The notes under the pieces were generated by a model. It was not told the DNA's origin and ran no database searches. It saw nothing but the letters and a program-made list of their open reading frames with translations. A DNA stretch of 64,000 nt from assembly GCA_029780695.1 (NCBI GenBank), contig JAKOYD010000051.1, positions 1 through 64,000 of the forward strand, read 5' to 3'. Below are positions 37,847 through 47,330 of this stretch, one piece after another (position 1 is the stretch's first letter; each line of letters begins with the position of its first letter). The position numbers and the translations under genes are program-made. The stretch is from Pseudomonadota bacterium. Lineage in GTDB: Bacteria; Pseudomonadota; Gammaproteobacteria; Burkholderiales; Burkholderiaceae_C.

Positions 37847-40800
37847 ATGAATCCATCCCGCCTTTTCATCCAGCGCCCGGTCGCCACCGGGCTGCTCATG
37901 CTGGCGATCGTGCTGTCGGGCCTGCTGGGCTTGCGCTTTCTGCCGCTGGCGGCGCTGCCGCAGGTGGATTACCCGACGATCCAGGTGCAGACGCTGTACC
38001 CCGGCGCCAGCCCCGACGTGATGAGCCGCACCGTGACGGCCCCGCTGGAACGGCAGCTGGGCCAGATGGCGGGCCTGACGCGCATGAGCAGCACCAGCGC
38101 GGCCGGCGTGTCCATCGTGACGCTGCAGTTCGCGCTGTCCGAATCCATGGCGTCGGCCGAACAGCAGGTGCAGGCGGCCATCAACGCCGCCGGCTCGCTG
38201 CTGCCGGCCGATCTGCCGGCGCCGCCGGTCTACGCCAAGGTCAACCCGGCGGACGCACCCATCCTGACGCTGGCCATCAGCTCCGACAGCCTGCCGCTGA
38301 CCGAGGTGCAGAACATGGTCAACACGCGGCTGGCGCAGAAGATCAGCCAGATCAGCGGCGTGGGCCTGGTCACGCTGGCGGGCGGGCAGCGCCCGGCGGT
38401 GCGCGTGCAGGGCAACCTGGAAGCGCTGGCCAGCATGGGCCTGGGGCTGGACTCGATCCGCAGCGCCATCAGCGGCGCCAACGTCAGCAGCGCCAAGGGC
38501 AGCTTCGACGGCCCCAAGCGCGCCTACACCATCAACAGCAACGACCAACTGCTGACAGCCGAGCAATACCGCGAACTGATCGTCAGCTACCGCGCTGGCG
38601 CGCCGGTGCGGCTGAAGGACGTGGCCGAGGTGATCCCGGGGTCTGAAAACAGCCGCCTGGGCGCGTGGGCCGCCATCCACCCGGACGGCGCCGCGCGCGC
38701 CAGCGCTGCCGCGGCGTCCGCGCCCGGTAACGGCGCCGGCTTCAAGCCGGCCATCATCCTGAACGTGCAGCGCCAGCCAGGCGCCAACGTGATCGCCACG
38801 GTGGACGCCATCCAGCGCCAGCTGCCCGAACTGAAGCAGGGCCTGCCCGACAGCGTGCAGGTGGCCGTGCTGACCGACCGCACGCAGGGCATCCGCGCGT
38901 CGGTGCGGCACGTGCAGTTCGAGCTGGTGCTGGCGGTGGTGATGGTGGTGCTGGTGATCTTCCTGTTCCTGCACAGCCTGCGCGCCACGCTGATTGCTTC
39001 CATCGCGGTGCCGATCTCGCTGGTGGGCGCGGCGGGGGTGATGTACCTGCTGGGTTTCTCGCTCAACAACCTGACGCTGATGGCGCTGACCATCGCCACC
39101 GGCTTCGTGGTGGACGATGCCATCGTGGTGATTGAAAACATCGCCCGCCATCGCGAGATGGGGCTGCGCGCCAGTGCGCAGCCAGGCGGCGCAGCCGCCG
39201 CGGGCGATGTGTCGGCGCAGGTGCCTGTCGGCGCAGCCGACGTGAAGGGCGCGCCAGCGTCCGGCCGCGGTCAAAACATCGCCCGCCATCGTGAGATGGA
39301 CAAGTCGCCATGGCAGGCCGCCATCGACGGCGCGGGCGAGATCGGCTTCACCATCATTTCGCTCACCGTGTCGCTGGTGGCGGTGCTGATTCCGTTGCTG
39401 TTCATGCAGGAGGTGATCGGCCGACTGTTCCGCGAATTCGCGGTGACGCTGGCGCTGACGATCCTGATTTCGGCGCTGGTGTCGCTGACGCTGGTGCCCA
39501 TGATGTCGGCGCGCTGGCTCGAGCCGCTCGACCACGCGCAGACCCGCTTCGGTGCCGCCATGCAGCGCGGCGTCGACCGCGTGATCGCGCAGTACGACCG
39601 CGGCCTGCGCTGGGTGCTGGCCCATCAGCCGGTGATGCTGCTGCTGGCCGTGGGCACGCTGCTGCTGACGGCGCTGATGTACTGGGCGATTCCCAAGGGC
39701 CTGTTCCCCACCCAAAGCACGGGCCAGCTGCAGCTGCGCGTGCAGGCGCCGGCCGACGTCTCGTTCGACCGCATGGCGGCGCTGCAGGGCGCGGCGGCCG
39801 AAGCGGTGCTGCACGACGCGGCGGTGCAGTCGGTCAGCTCGGTGGTGGGCGTGGACGCCGCCAACAACACCATGCTGAACAACGGGCGGTTGGTGGCCAA
39901 CCTGCGCCCGCGCGGCGTGTTCGGCGAATCGCAGGCCGCCATCATGCAGCGCCTGGCGCACGCGGCCGAGCGCAGCGCGCCCGGCACCACGGTGCTGGTG
40001 CAGCCGACGCAGGACTTGACGGTGGACAGCGAAAGCGGCGCCACCGAATACCGCTTCGCGCTGGAAGGCGTGGACACCGCCGAAGTCGACGCCTGGGCCC
40101 AGCGCCTGGCCGCGCGCCTGCGCACCTTGCCCGAGTTGCGCGGCGCCACCACCGACGCCGGTGCGCAGGGCAAGGCGGCCTTCGTGCGGGTCGACCGCGA
40201 CAACGCCTCGCGCCTGGGCATCACCGCCAGCAGCATCGACGACGCGCTGTACAACGCGTTTGGCCAGCGCATCGTCTCGACCATCTTCACCGAGACCAAT
40301 CACTACCGCGTCATCCTGGAGGCGCAGCGCGACGAAGCCGCCAGCCTGCAGGCTCTGATGAACCTGCCGCTGCGCACGTCGGGTGGCGGCACCACGCCGC
40401 TGTCCAGCATCGCCAGCATCGTGGAGCAGCCCACGCCCCTGCAGGTTACGCGTGTGGCGCAATATCCGGCCGCAACGGTGGGGTTCGACCTGGCCCCCGG
40501 CGTGTCGCTGGGCGCGGCGGTGAAGGCCATCCAGGCGGCGGCGCAGGCCGAAGGGCTGCCTCCGGGCGTCACACTGCGCATGACCGGCTCGGCCGGTGCG
40601 TACGAAGGCTCACTGTCGAACCAGCTGTGGTTGATCCTGGCCGCGCTGGTGTGCGTCTACATCGTGCTGGGCGTGCTGTACGAGAGCTATGTGCACCCGC
40701 TGACCATCCTGAGCACGTTGCCGTCGGCCGGGGTGGGCGCGTTGCTGGCGCTGTGGGTCACCGGGCATCCGCTGGACATCGTGGGCATCATCGGTCTGAT

Positions 40801-41155
40801 TCTGCTGATCGGCATCGTGAAGAAGAACGCGATCATGATGATCGACTTCGCGCTGGACGCCGAGCGCCACCAGGGCATGACCCCGCAGGACGCGATCCAC
40901 CAGGCCGCGCTGCTGCGCTTTCGCCCGATCCTGATGACGACGCTGGCCGCGCTGGCCGCGGCGCTGCCAATGATGCTGGCGTTTGGCGACGGGGCAGAGT
41001 TGCGGCGGCCGCTGGGGTTGGCGATTTTTGGTGGACTGGTGTTGTCGCAACTGTTGACGCTGTTCACCACCCCGGTGATTTACCTGTGGTTTGATCGGTT
41101 GGGGGCACGGGTTCGGGGCGGGGCGGGGGAGCGTGCGGGGGTGGGGCATGCCTGA
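37847..41155 (+). CDS. mdtB: RND multidrug efflux permease (MdtB-like), with internal insertion
   Basis: This is one of two proton-driven inner-membrane pump subunits, which work together in MdtABC-type systems. The 1102-residue protein has twelve hydrophobic helices, two large periplasmic loops and the proton-relay Asp pair in ATGFVVDDAIVVIEN near residue 421. It is about 60 residues longer than MdtB of E. coli. Most of the excess is a 46-residue insertion between two copies of NIARHREM (residues 431-438 and 477-484) just after TM4, plus an Ala-rich insert near 285. The frame is intact throughout. Confidence 0.92.
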   Translation: MNPSRLFIQRPVATGLLMLAIVLSGLLGLRFLPLAALPQVDYPTIQVQTLYPGASPDVMSRTVTAPLERQLGQMAGLTRMSSTSAAGVSIVTLQFALSESMASAEQQVQAAINAAGSLLPADLPAPPVYAKVNPADAPILTLAISSDSLPLTEVQNMVNTRLAQKISQISGVGLVTLAGGQRPAVRVQGNLEALASMGLGLDSIRSAISGANVSSAKGSFDGPKRAYTINSNDQLLTAEQYRELIVSYRAGAPVRLKDVAEVIPGSENSRLGAWAAIHPDGAARASAAAASAPGNGAGFKPAIILNVQRQPGANVIATVDAIQRQLPELKQGLPDSVQVAVLTDRTQGIRASVRHVQFELVLAVVMVVLVIFLFLHSLRATLIASIAVPISLVGAAGVMYLLGFSLNNLTLMALTIATGFVVDDAIVVIENIARHREMGLRASAQPGGAAAAGDVSAQVPVGAADVKGAPASGRGQNIARHREMDKSPWQAAIDGAGEIGFTIISLTVSLVAVLIPLLFMQEVIGRLFREFAVTLALTILISALVSLTLVPMMSARWLEPLDHAQTRFGAAMQRGVDRVIAQYDRGLRWVLAHQPVMLLLAVGTLLLTALMYWAIPKGLFPTQSTGQLQLRVQAPADVSFDRMAALQGAAAEAVLHDAAVQSVSSVVGVDAANNTMLNNGRLVANLRPRGVFGESQAAIMQRLAHAAERSAPGTTVLVQPTQDLTVDSESGATEYRFALEGVDTAEVDAWAQRLAARLRTLPELRGATTDAGAQGKAAFVRVDRDNASRLGITASSIDDALYNAFGQRIVSTIFTETNHYRVILEAQRDEAASLQALMNLPLRTSGGGTTPLSSIASIVEQPTPLQVTRVAQYPAATVGFDLAPGVSLGAAVKAIQAAAQAEGLPPGVTLRMTGSAGAYEGSLSNQLWLILAALVCVYIVLGVLYESYVHPLTILSTLPSAGVGALLALWVTGHPLDIVGIIGLILLIGIVKKNAIMMIDFALDAERHQGMTPQDAIHQAALLRFRPILMTTLAALAAALPMMLAFGDGAELRRPLGLAIFGGLVLSQLLTLFTTPVIYLWFDRLGARVRGGAGERAGVGHA
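39137..39298 (+). repeat. 24-bp direct repeats bounding an in-frame insertion in mdtB
   Basis: The 24 bases encoding NIARHREM occur at 39137-39160 and again at 39275-39298, with one silent difference (CGC/CGT). The 114 bases between them encode a Gly/Ala/Val-rich segment absent from related pumps. This looks like a duplication that took in or created extra sequence. Confidence 0.85.
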
Positions 41156-41169
41156 TGCAGCGCGCTTTT

Positions 41170-41217
41170 TTGCTCCTGAAATGATAGCTTTTGGCGCTGA
41201 TGGGGTAAGCGCTGGGG
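41170..41217 (-). repeat. dispersed double-hairpin repeat after mdtB
   Basis: TTGCTCCTGAAATGATAGCT begins it and GGTAAGCGCTGGGG ends it, the family in minus orientation. It directly follows mdtB and precedes the large palindrome. Confidence 0.8.
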
Positions 41218-41251
41218 TGGTTTTTGGTTTGTTTTTTGGGGAGGCGCTGTG

Positions 41252-42016
41252 GGCCGGGATGTGCGCCCGGCGGCGCAGTCACTTTCTTTGTCTCGCCAAA
41301 GAAAGTAACCAAAGAAAGGCGACCCCACTGGCTGCGACCCTCCGCTTCGCTGCGGGCAACCTGCGGTGCTCGCGGCCGGGGTGCGCTGCGGAACTCACTG
41401 CGCGCTTGCAGCGCTCCGCTCAGACAGCCGCAGCGAGTCAGAGCACGATGCGAATGCATCCTGCGGTGCACTCGCGCACCCCGCCCACTGCGCTCCTCGG
41501 CGCATCCAGAGGGGAGGGGGAAACCGCACGGGCCATCGCTGCGCCCGGCCCTGGGCTGATTGGCGCCGCTGCTGCGCGCGGCGGCGATTTGCTCCCGCTC
41601 CCGCGTGCGGGAAGGGGCAGGAGTGCCACCGCCGCTGGCCCCCATCCCCGCCTTCCCCCAGCGGGGGAAGGAGCAATACCCGCTGCCAACCACCGCACAC
41701 GCGCACTGCGTGAACACAAGGCCGAGCGCAGCAATGGCCGGCGTGCGGATTTCACATCCCCTCTGGCCGTGCCGAGAAGCGCAGGGTGTGGGGCGGGCGT
41801 GGCAGCGCAGCATGCCGCGCTTCGTGCTCTGACTCGCTGCGGCTGTCTGAGCGGCGAGAGCGAAGCGAACAAAGCGAGTTCCGCAGCGCCGCCCCGCACC
41901 CGAGCATCGCAGGTTGCCCCGCAGGGGACACGGCCAGTGGGGTCGCCTTTTCTTTGGTTACTTTCTTTTGGCGAAACAAAAGAAAGTGACTGCGCCGCCG
42001 GGCGCACATCCCGGCC
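41252..42016. repeat. large imperfect palindrome between mdtB and mdtC
   Basis: The outer arms (41252-41332 and 41933-42016) are near-perfect inverse copies, from GGCCGGGATGTGCGCCCGGC to CGACCCCACTGGC; the right arm differs by a few extra T or A. The inner arms (to about 41515 and from about 41755) remain recognisably inverse, including GCTCAGACAGCCGCAGCGAG against its complement. Even the centre pairs TTGCTCC (41588) with GGAGCAA (41670). No frame inside looks coding. The rest of the 1,026-base mdtB-mdtC gap holds a dispersed repeat on the left and a short ATTCCCGC-type hairpin on the right. Confidence 0.9.
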
Positions 42017-42128
42017 AGCAGCGCATCCAGAAACACAAGCCCCCATAAAAGCCGACGCCATCCCCGCGCGCAAGCCAAACAACCTGGCCCCAAATCACGC
42101 CATCGCCGGCCATCCAAGCCACGCTCAC

Positions 42129-42157
42129 TGGATTCCCGCTTCAGTGGGAACGACGAC
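42129..42157. repeat. ATTCCCGC-type short inverted repeat
   Basis: TGGATTCCCGCTTCAGTGGGAACG is a hairpin of the ATTCCC/GGGAAT style, 25 bases before mdtC. A better copy lies at 53954-54005. Confidence 0.45.
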
Positions 42158-42181
42158 TGAAGCGGACGCAGAGGTCCGCGC

Positions 42182-45100
42182 ATGAACCTCTCCCGCCCCT
42201 TCATCCAGCGCCCCGTCGCCACCGTCCTCCTCACCCTCGGCATCGCCCTGGCCGGCATCGTTGCGTTCTTCCTGCTGCCCATCGCGCGCCTGCCGGCGGT
42301 GGACTTTCCGGTCATCAGCGTCAGCGCCAGCCTGTCAGGCGCCAGTCCGTCCGACATGGCACGCAGCGTCGCCACGCCGCTGGAGCGCTACCTGGGCATC
42401 ATCCCCGGCGTCAACGAAATGACGTCGTGGAGCAGCACGGGGCAAAGCCGCGTCACCCTGCAGTTCGACCTCAACCGCAAGATCGACGACGCCGCGCGCG
42501 AAGTGCAGGCCGCCATCAACGCCGCGCGCGTCGACCTGCCGGCCACGCTGCGCAGCAACCCGACCTACCGCAAGCGCAACCCGGCCGCGCAACCCTTCCT
42601 GATCCTGGCACTGACGTCGGACACGCGCACGCCGGGGCAGGTGTACGACGCGGTCAGCAACGTCGTCAGCCAGCGACTGCAGCAGGTGCCGGGCGTGGGC
42701 GACGTTGAGTTGGGCGGCGGGTCGCTGCCTGCCGTGCGGGTCGAGCTGAACCCCTTCGTGCTGAACGACTTGGGCATCAGCAGCGAGGACGTGCGCGCCG
42801 CCATCCAGGCCAACAACGCCAACCGGCCCAAGGGCATCGTCGAGGCAGGCACCCACGAGACCGGGCGCGCGCTGCAGATACTGACGCCGCCGCCGGGGCT
42901 GCGCGCGGCGTATTACAAGGACCTCATCGTCGCATCGCGCGGTGGCGCGCAGGTGCGGCTGGGCGACGTGGCGCGGGTGGTCGACGGCGTGGAGAACACC
43001 CGCACGCGCGGCATGTTCAACGGCAAGCATGCCATCGTCGTCACCGTCACGCAGCAGCCGGGCGCCAACCTGATCGAGACGGCCGACGCCATCATGGCGC
43101 TGCTGCCGTCCCTGCGCGCGCAGTTGCCGCAGGACATTGCGCTGGACGTCGCCATCGACCGCACCGGCATGATCCGTTCGTCGGTGCGCGAGGTGCAGCT
43201 GACGCTGGTCATCTCGATCCTGCTGGTCGTGGTGGTGGTCGGCCTGTTCCTGCGCAACCTGCGCTCGGCGCTGATTCCCGGCGTGGCGACCGTGGTGTCG
43301 CTGCTCGGCACGTTTGCCGTGATGTACCTGCTGGGCTATTCGCTCAACAACCTGACGCTGATGGCGCTGACGGTGGCCACCGGATTCGTGGTGGACGACG
43401 CCATCGTGGTGCTCGAGAACATCTCGCGCCACCTTGAAAAAGGTGTACCGCGCAGGGAAGCCGCGCTGCGCGGCGCGCGCGAGGTCGGCTTCACGGTGCT
43501 GACGATCAGCCTGTCGCTGGTGGCGGTGTTCATACCGCTGCTGTTCATGGGCGGCGCGGTCGGCCGCATGTTCCGTGAATTCGCGATGACGCTGTCCATC
43601 GCCGTGGCGATTTCGCTCGTCATCTCGCTCACCACCACGCCGATGATGTGCGCCATGCTGCTGCGGCCCCGGCACGACGGGCCAGATGCGTCCGCCGCGC
43701 CGCGCCGCGCCGGCGCCATCCGCCGCGGCCTGGAGCGCGCGCAGGCCGCGTTGCAGCGGGGCTACGGCCGCGCGCTGGACGGGTCGCTGGCCGCGCCGTG
43801 GACCGTGATGGCCGTGCTGGCCGCCGTGGTGGCGCTCAACGTGTACCTGTTCATCGCCATTCCCAAGGGCTTCTTCCCCGAACAGGACAACGGCCAGTTG
43901 CAGGGCGGTCTGCGCGCCGACCAGAGCATTTCGTCCAGCGCGCTGGCCGACAAGTTGCAGCAGGCGGTCGACATCGTGCGGCGCGATCCGGCGGTGCAGA
44001 CGGTGGTGGGCTTTTCGGGCGGCGGCGGTGCGGGCGGCGGCTTTTTGTCGGCGTCGCTCAAGCCGACCAGTGAACGCAAGGAAAGCACGCGTGAAGTCAT
44101 CAACCGCCTGCGCCCGCAGCTCAACCAGATCACCGGCCTGCGCGTGTTCTTGAACCCCGTGCAGGAGCTGCGCATGGGCGGGCGCAGCAGCAACAGCACC
44201 TACCAGTTCACGCTGAAGGCCGACAACCAGGCCGACCTGAAGACCTGGGTCAAGCGGCTGTCCGAACAGATGAAGCTGGACCCGCGCCTGACCGACGTCG
44301 ACGACGACCAGACCGAGAACGGCGTGGAGACCTTCATCGACGTCGACCGCGACCGCGCGTCGCAACTGGGCGTGACCACCAGCGCCATCAACAGCGCGCT
44401 CTACAACGCTTTCGGCCAGCGCAGCGTGGCGACCATGTACGCCGACGTGAACCAGTATTCGGTGGTGATGGAGTGGGCGCCCGAATTCGCCAAGTCGCCC
44501 GTCGTGCTGCGCGACACCTTCGTCCCCGCGGGCCGCATCAGCACGGCCGCCAGCGCCAATGCCGCGGCGGCGGCGACCGGCGCCTCGTCGTCGGCGACAA
44601 CGGGCACGTCGACTGCGACGGCGGCGGCGGTGTCGGCCAACCCCGCCTTGCGCAGCGCGTCGACGGGGCAGCCGTTGTCGGCGCAGGAAAGCCGCATGGT
44701 GCCGCTGTCGGCCTTTGCCACGGTGCGCGAACGGGCGGTGGCAACGTCGGTGGGGCACGACGGCGGCGAGCTGTCGAGCACACTGTCGTTCAACCTGGGC
44801 GACGGCGTGTCGCTGGAGGAGGCGCGCCGCGCCGTGCGCGAAGCCGAGGCCGCCATCGGCATGCCCAACAACGTGCGCGGGCAGTTCAGCGGCGCGGCGG
44901 CCGAAGCGCAGAAGCAGCAGTCCGAACAGACGATGCTGATCATTGCCGCCATCGTCGTGATCTACATCGTGCTGGGCATCCTGTACGAAAGCCTGATCCA
45001 CCCGCTGACGGTGCTGACCACGCTGCCGTCGGCGGGCTTCGGCGCGGTCTTTTCGCTGCTGGCGATGAAGCTGGAGTTTTCCATCATGGCGCTGATTGGC

Positions 45101-45454
45101 GTGTTCCTGCTGATCGGCATCGTCAAGAAAAACGCCATCCTGATCATCGACTTCGCGCTGGAAGCCGAGCGCTCGCGCGGGCTGACCGCCGCGCAAGCCG
45201 CGCGCGAGGCGGCGCTGATGCGCTTTCGGCCGATCATGATGACCACGCTGGCGGCGGCGCTCGGCGCGCTGCCGCTGGCCATCGGCTTTGGCGTGGGCGC
45301 CGAGCTGCGCCAGCCGCTGGGCGTGACCATCATCGGCGGCCTGCTGGCCAGCCAGTTGCTGACGCTGCTGACCACGCCGGTGGTCTACGTGCTGCTGGAT
45401 CGGCTGCGCCAGCACGCGGCGAATGAGGCGCACCTGGCGCGGGGGGCGGCATGA
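42182..45454 (+). CDS. mdtC: RND multidrug efflux permease (MdtC-like)
   Basis: This is the second pump subunit, expected to form mixed trimers with MdtB. The 1090-residue protein starts MNLSRPFIQRPVATVLLTLG, has twelve hydrophobic helices and the paired Asp in ATGFVVDDAIVVLENIS. Compared with E. coli MdtC (about 1025 residues), extra length comes mainly from an Ala/Ser/Thr-rich stretch at about 786-830 in the second periplasmic loop, which contains runs such as AASANAAAAATGASSSATTG. It is separated from mdtB by the large palindrome, unlike the usual tight spacing. Confidence 0.93.
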   Translation: MNLSRPFIQRPVATVLLTLGIALAGIVAFFLLPIARLPAVDFPVISVSASLSGASPSDMARSVATPLERYLGIIPGVNEMTSWSSTGQSRVTLQFDLNRKIDDAAREVQAAINAARVDLPATLRSNPTYRKRNPAAQPFLILALTSDTRTPGQVYDAVSNVVSQRLQQVPGVGDVELGGGSLPAVRVELNPFVLNDLGISSEDVRAAIQANNANRPKGIVEAGTHETGRALQILTPPPGLRAAYYKDLIVASRGGAQVRLGDVARVVDGVENTRTRGMFNGKHAIVVTVTQQPGANLIETADAIMALLPSLRAQLPQDIALDVAIDRTGMIRSSVREVQLTLVISILLVVVVVGLFLRNLRSALIPGVATVVSLLGTFAVMYLLGYSLNNLTLMALTVATGFVVDDAIVVLENISRHLEKGVPRREAALRGAREVGFTVLTISLSLVAVFIPLLFMGGAVGRMFREFAMTLSIAVAISLVISLTTTPMMCAMLLRPRHDGPDASAAPRRAGAIRRGLERAQAALQRGYGRALDGSLAAPWTVMAVLAAVVALNVYLFIAIPKGFFPEQDNGQLQGGLRADQSISSSALADKLQQAVDIVRRDPAVQTVVGFSGGGGAGGGFLSASLKPTSERKESTREVINRLRPQLNQITGLRVFLNPVQELRMGGRSSNSTYQFTLKADNQADLKTWVKRLSEQMKLDPRLTDVDDDQTENGVETFIDVDRDRASQLGVTTSAINSALYNAFGQRSVATMYADVNQYSVVMEWAPEFAKSPVVLRDTFVPAGRISTAASANAAAAATGASSSATTGTSTATAAAVSANPALRSASTGQPLSAQESRMVPLSAFATVRERAVATSVGHDGGELSSTLSFNLGDGVSLEEARRAVREAEAAIGMPNNVRGQFSGAAAEAQKQQSEQTMLIIAAIVVIYIVLGILYESLIHPLTVLTTLPSAGFGAVFSLLAMKLEFSIMALIGVFLLIGIVKKNAILIIDFALEAERSRGLTAAQAAREAALMRFRPIMMTTLAAALGALPLAIGFGVGAELRQPLGVTIIGGLLASQLLTLLTTPVVYVLLDRLRQHAANEAHLARGAA

Positions 45455-45565
45455 GCTTCGCCCTGGTCCACCTTCAGCGTCTTTCCCCTTGGCTGGGCGC
45501 GCGGCCCTGTGATCGGCGCACCCACTACGTAGAGCGGGCATTCATGTCCGCCGTCGGCCTTTGCC

Positions 45566-47032
45566 ATGAATGACTATCAAAAACATAGCTACATGCGCTT
45601 GCCCCATCAGCGCACGGCGGCCAAAAACCTTGCAGCCGCGGTCGCCGCAGCCTGCTTGCTCAGCGCCTGCTCGCTGACGCCCAAGATGCCCATGGAACCG
45701 ATGCCGGTGCCCATGGCGTGGAAAACCGCCGCGCCCGCCGCCGGCTGGGTCAGTGCCGACCAGGCGCGCACCTGGGCGCAGGGCCAGTGGTGGCGGCTGT
45801 TTGACGACCCGGTGCTGCACGGGCTGGTCGAGCGGGTCGACTTGTCCAACCAGAACCTGAAGGCCGCGGCCGCCAACGTCGCGCAGGCGCAGGCGCTGCT
45901 GCGCCAGCAGCAGGCCGAACTGCTGCCGCAACTGGGCGCGCAGCTGGGCCAGCAGCGCAGCGGCGGCGACAACCGCGCCACCACCGGCTCGGCCAGCCTC
46001 AACCTCAACGCCAGCTGGGCGCCCGATGTGTGGGGCCGCATCGCCAGCGCGGTCGACGCCCAGTCGGCCAGCGTGCAGGCCAGCCAGGCCGACCTGGCCG
46101 GCGCGCGCCTCAACGCACAGGCCAGCCTGGCCGCGGCCTACTTCGCGCTGCGCGAGGCCGACGCCGAGATCGCGCTGATGGACGAGATCATTGCCAGCTA
46201 CCAGCGCAACGCCAAAATCACGCAGAACCGCTACGACGTGGGCGTGGTGCCGCGCACCGACACCTTCCAGGCGCAGAGCACGCTGCGCAACGCCCAGGCC
46301 ACGCGCGTGGCGCTGCAGCGCAGCCGCGCCACCTACGAACACGCCATCGCGCTGCTGGTGGGCGAGGCGCCGGCGGGCTTTTCGCTGGCGCCCGCGCCCT
46401 GGGTGGCCGCGGTGCCCGCGGTGCCGACCGAGCTGCCGTCGCTGCTGCTGCTGCGCCGCCCCGACATCGCCGGTGCGGAACGCGCGGTGACGGCGGCCAA
46501 TGCGCAGATCGGCGTGGCGCGCAGCGCGTACTTTCCCAACCTGTCCTTGAGCGCCGGCCTAGGCGCGGGCGGCTCCAGCCTGGCCAACCTGGTGTCGGCA
46601 CCCAGCCTGCTGTGGTCGCTGGGCGTGGCGCTGGCGCAGACGGTGTTCGACGCTGGCGCCCGCGACGCCCGCGTGGATCAGACACTGGCCGCGCGCGACG
46701 CCGCCGTGGCGCGCTACCGCCAGGCCGCGCTGACCGGCATGAAGGAAGTCGAGGACCAACTGACCGCCCTGGCCACGCTGGCCGCGCAGACCGAGCACGT
46801 GCGCGCCGCCGCCGAAGCGGCCGAACGAATCGAACAGCAGCAGATGAACCGTTACCAGTCGGGCCTGACGTCTTACACCGACGTCGTGACGGCGCAGGCC
46901 AGCGCGCTCAGTGCGCGCCGCAGCCTGCTGCAGTTGCAGCAGCAGCGCCAGCAGGCGGCGGTGTCGCTGATTCAGGCGCTGGGCGGCGGCTGGCAGGCGC
47001 CGTGGACGGTGCCGCCCGCGGTGGCCGAATGA
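45566..47032 (+). CDS. RND efflux outer-membrane lipoprotein channel (NodT/OprM family)
   Basis: A 488-residue TolC-like channel for the adjacent MdtABC-type pump. The signal peptide ends in the lipobox LLSAC, with the lipidated Cys35. Two repeated outer-membrane-efflux domains follow, with NLKAAAANVAQAQALLRQQQ, RRPDIAGAERAVTAANAQIG and NRYQSGLTSYTDVVTAQ as signatures. The first ATG lies inside a copy of the dispersed repeat. An ATG nine codons later, at 45593, may be the ancestral start, giving a more typical signal peptide. Confidence 0.93.
   Translation: MNDYQKHSYMRLPHQRTAAKNLAAAVAAACLLSACSLTPKMPMEPMPVPMAWKTAAPAAGWVSADQARTWAQGQWWRLFDDPVLHGLVERVDLSNQNLKAAAANVAQAQALLRQQQAELLPQLGAQLGQQRSGGDNRATTGSASLNLNASWAPDVWGRIASAVDAQSASVQASQADLAGARLNAQASLAAAYFALREADAEIALMDEIIASYQRNAKITQNRYDVGVVPRTDTFQAQSTLRNAQATRVALQRSRATYEHAIALLVGEAPAGFSLAPAPWVAAVPAVPTELPSLLLLRRPDIAGAERAVTAANAQIGVARSAYFPNLSLSAGLGAGGSSLANLVSAPSLLWSLGVALAQTVFDAGARDARVDQTLAARDAAVARYRQAALTGMKEVEDQLTALATLAAQTEHVRAAAEAAERIEQQQMNRYQSGLTSYTDVVTAQASALSARRSLLQLQQQRQQAAVSLIQALGGGWQAPWTVPPAVAE
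45571..45614 (-). repeat. dispersed double-hairpin repeat across start of outer-membrane channel gene
   Basis: TGACTATCAAAAACATAGCT is followed by GCGCTTGCCCCATCAGCGC, the family in minus orientation. It covers the first 16 codons of the channel gene, including both candidate ATG codons at or near its edges. Confidence 0.75.
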
Positions 47033-47073
47033 CCGTGCCATGCGGCCTGCGGGCCAAGAAGTCACACCGTATC

Positions 47074-47115
47074 GTTTGATCCACAAGCGCATGAAGCTCA
47101 TCTATTGATAGCAAA
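47074..47115 (+). repeat. dispersed repeat, second hairpin intact
   Basis: CCACAAGCGCATGAAGCTCA then TCTATTGATAGCAAAG retains the second stem and half of the first. It lies between the efflux channel gene and puuD. Confidence 0.6.
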
Positions 47116-47196
47116 GGCGAGATGGCCGACGCGGCGTGGGCACGGCTGCGGGCGGCGCGGCGCGCGCAGCCGCCATCTGGCATGGGCCCACGGCCT

Positions 47197-47204
47197 TGTA
47201 TACA
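47197..47204 (+). promoter_or_regulatory. possible operator/-10 region upstream of puuD
   Basis: TGTATACA is a perfect 8-bp palindrome overlapping a TATACA/TACACT -10-like box about 130 bases upstream of puuD. Palindromes of this kind are typical half-site pairs of FCD-type GntR regulators. The link to purine control is inference. Confidence 0.3.
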
Positions 47205-47330
47205 CTTTGCGGCTGATCGCAGCGGTGCCCTGGGGCGTGCGCCAGCCGGTGGGCTGCGCAGCCCGATGCGCGGTCAACCTGAACGGCTTGCAGCGCCCGC
47301 GGTGGCGAGCCCACGCCTAGGACATCGTTC

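Noticed and set aside
36134..40462. Long antisense open frame (over 1,400 codons) opposite mdtA and mdtB
   Set aside because: High-GC third positions of the real genes keep the opposite frame open. The translation is Arg/His/Gln-rich low complexity with no motif, and it crosses two real genes and their gap.
41252..42016. Insertion sequence between mdtB and mdtC
   Set aside because: The arms are far longer than IS ends and no transposase frame or flanking target duplication is visible. It is better described as a palindrome.
42335..45541. Long antisense open frame opposite mdtC
   Set aside because: This is the same shadow effect. The plus strand encodes a full RND pump with intact motifs.
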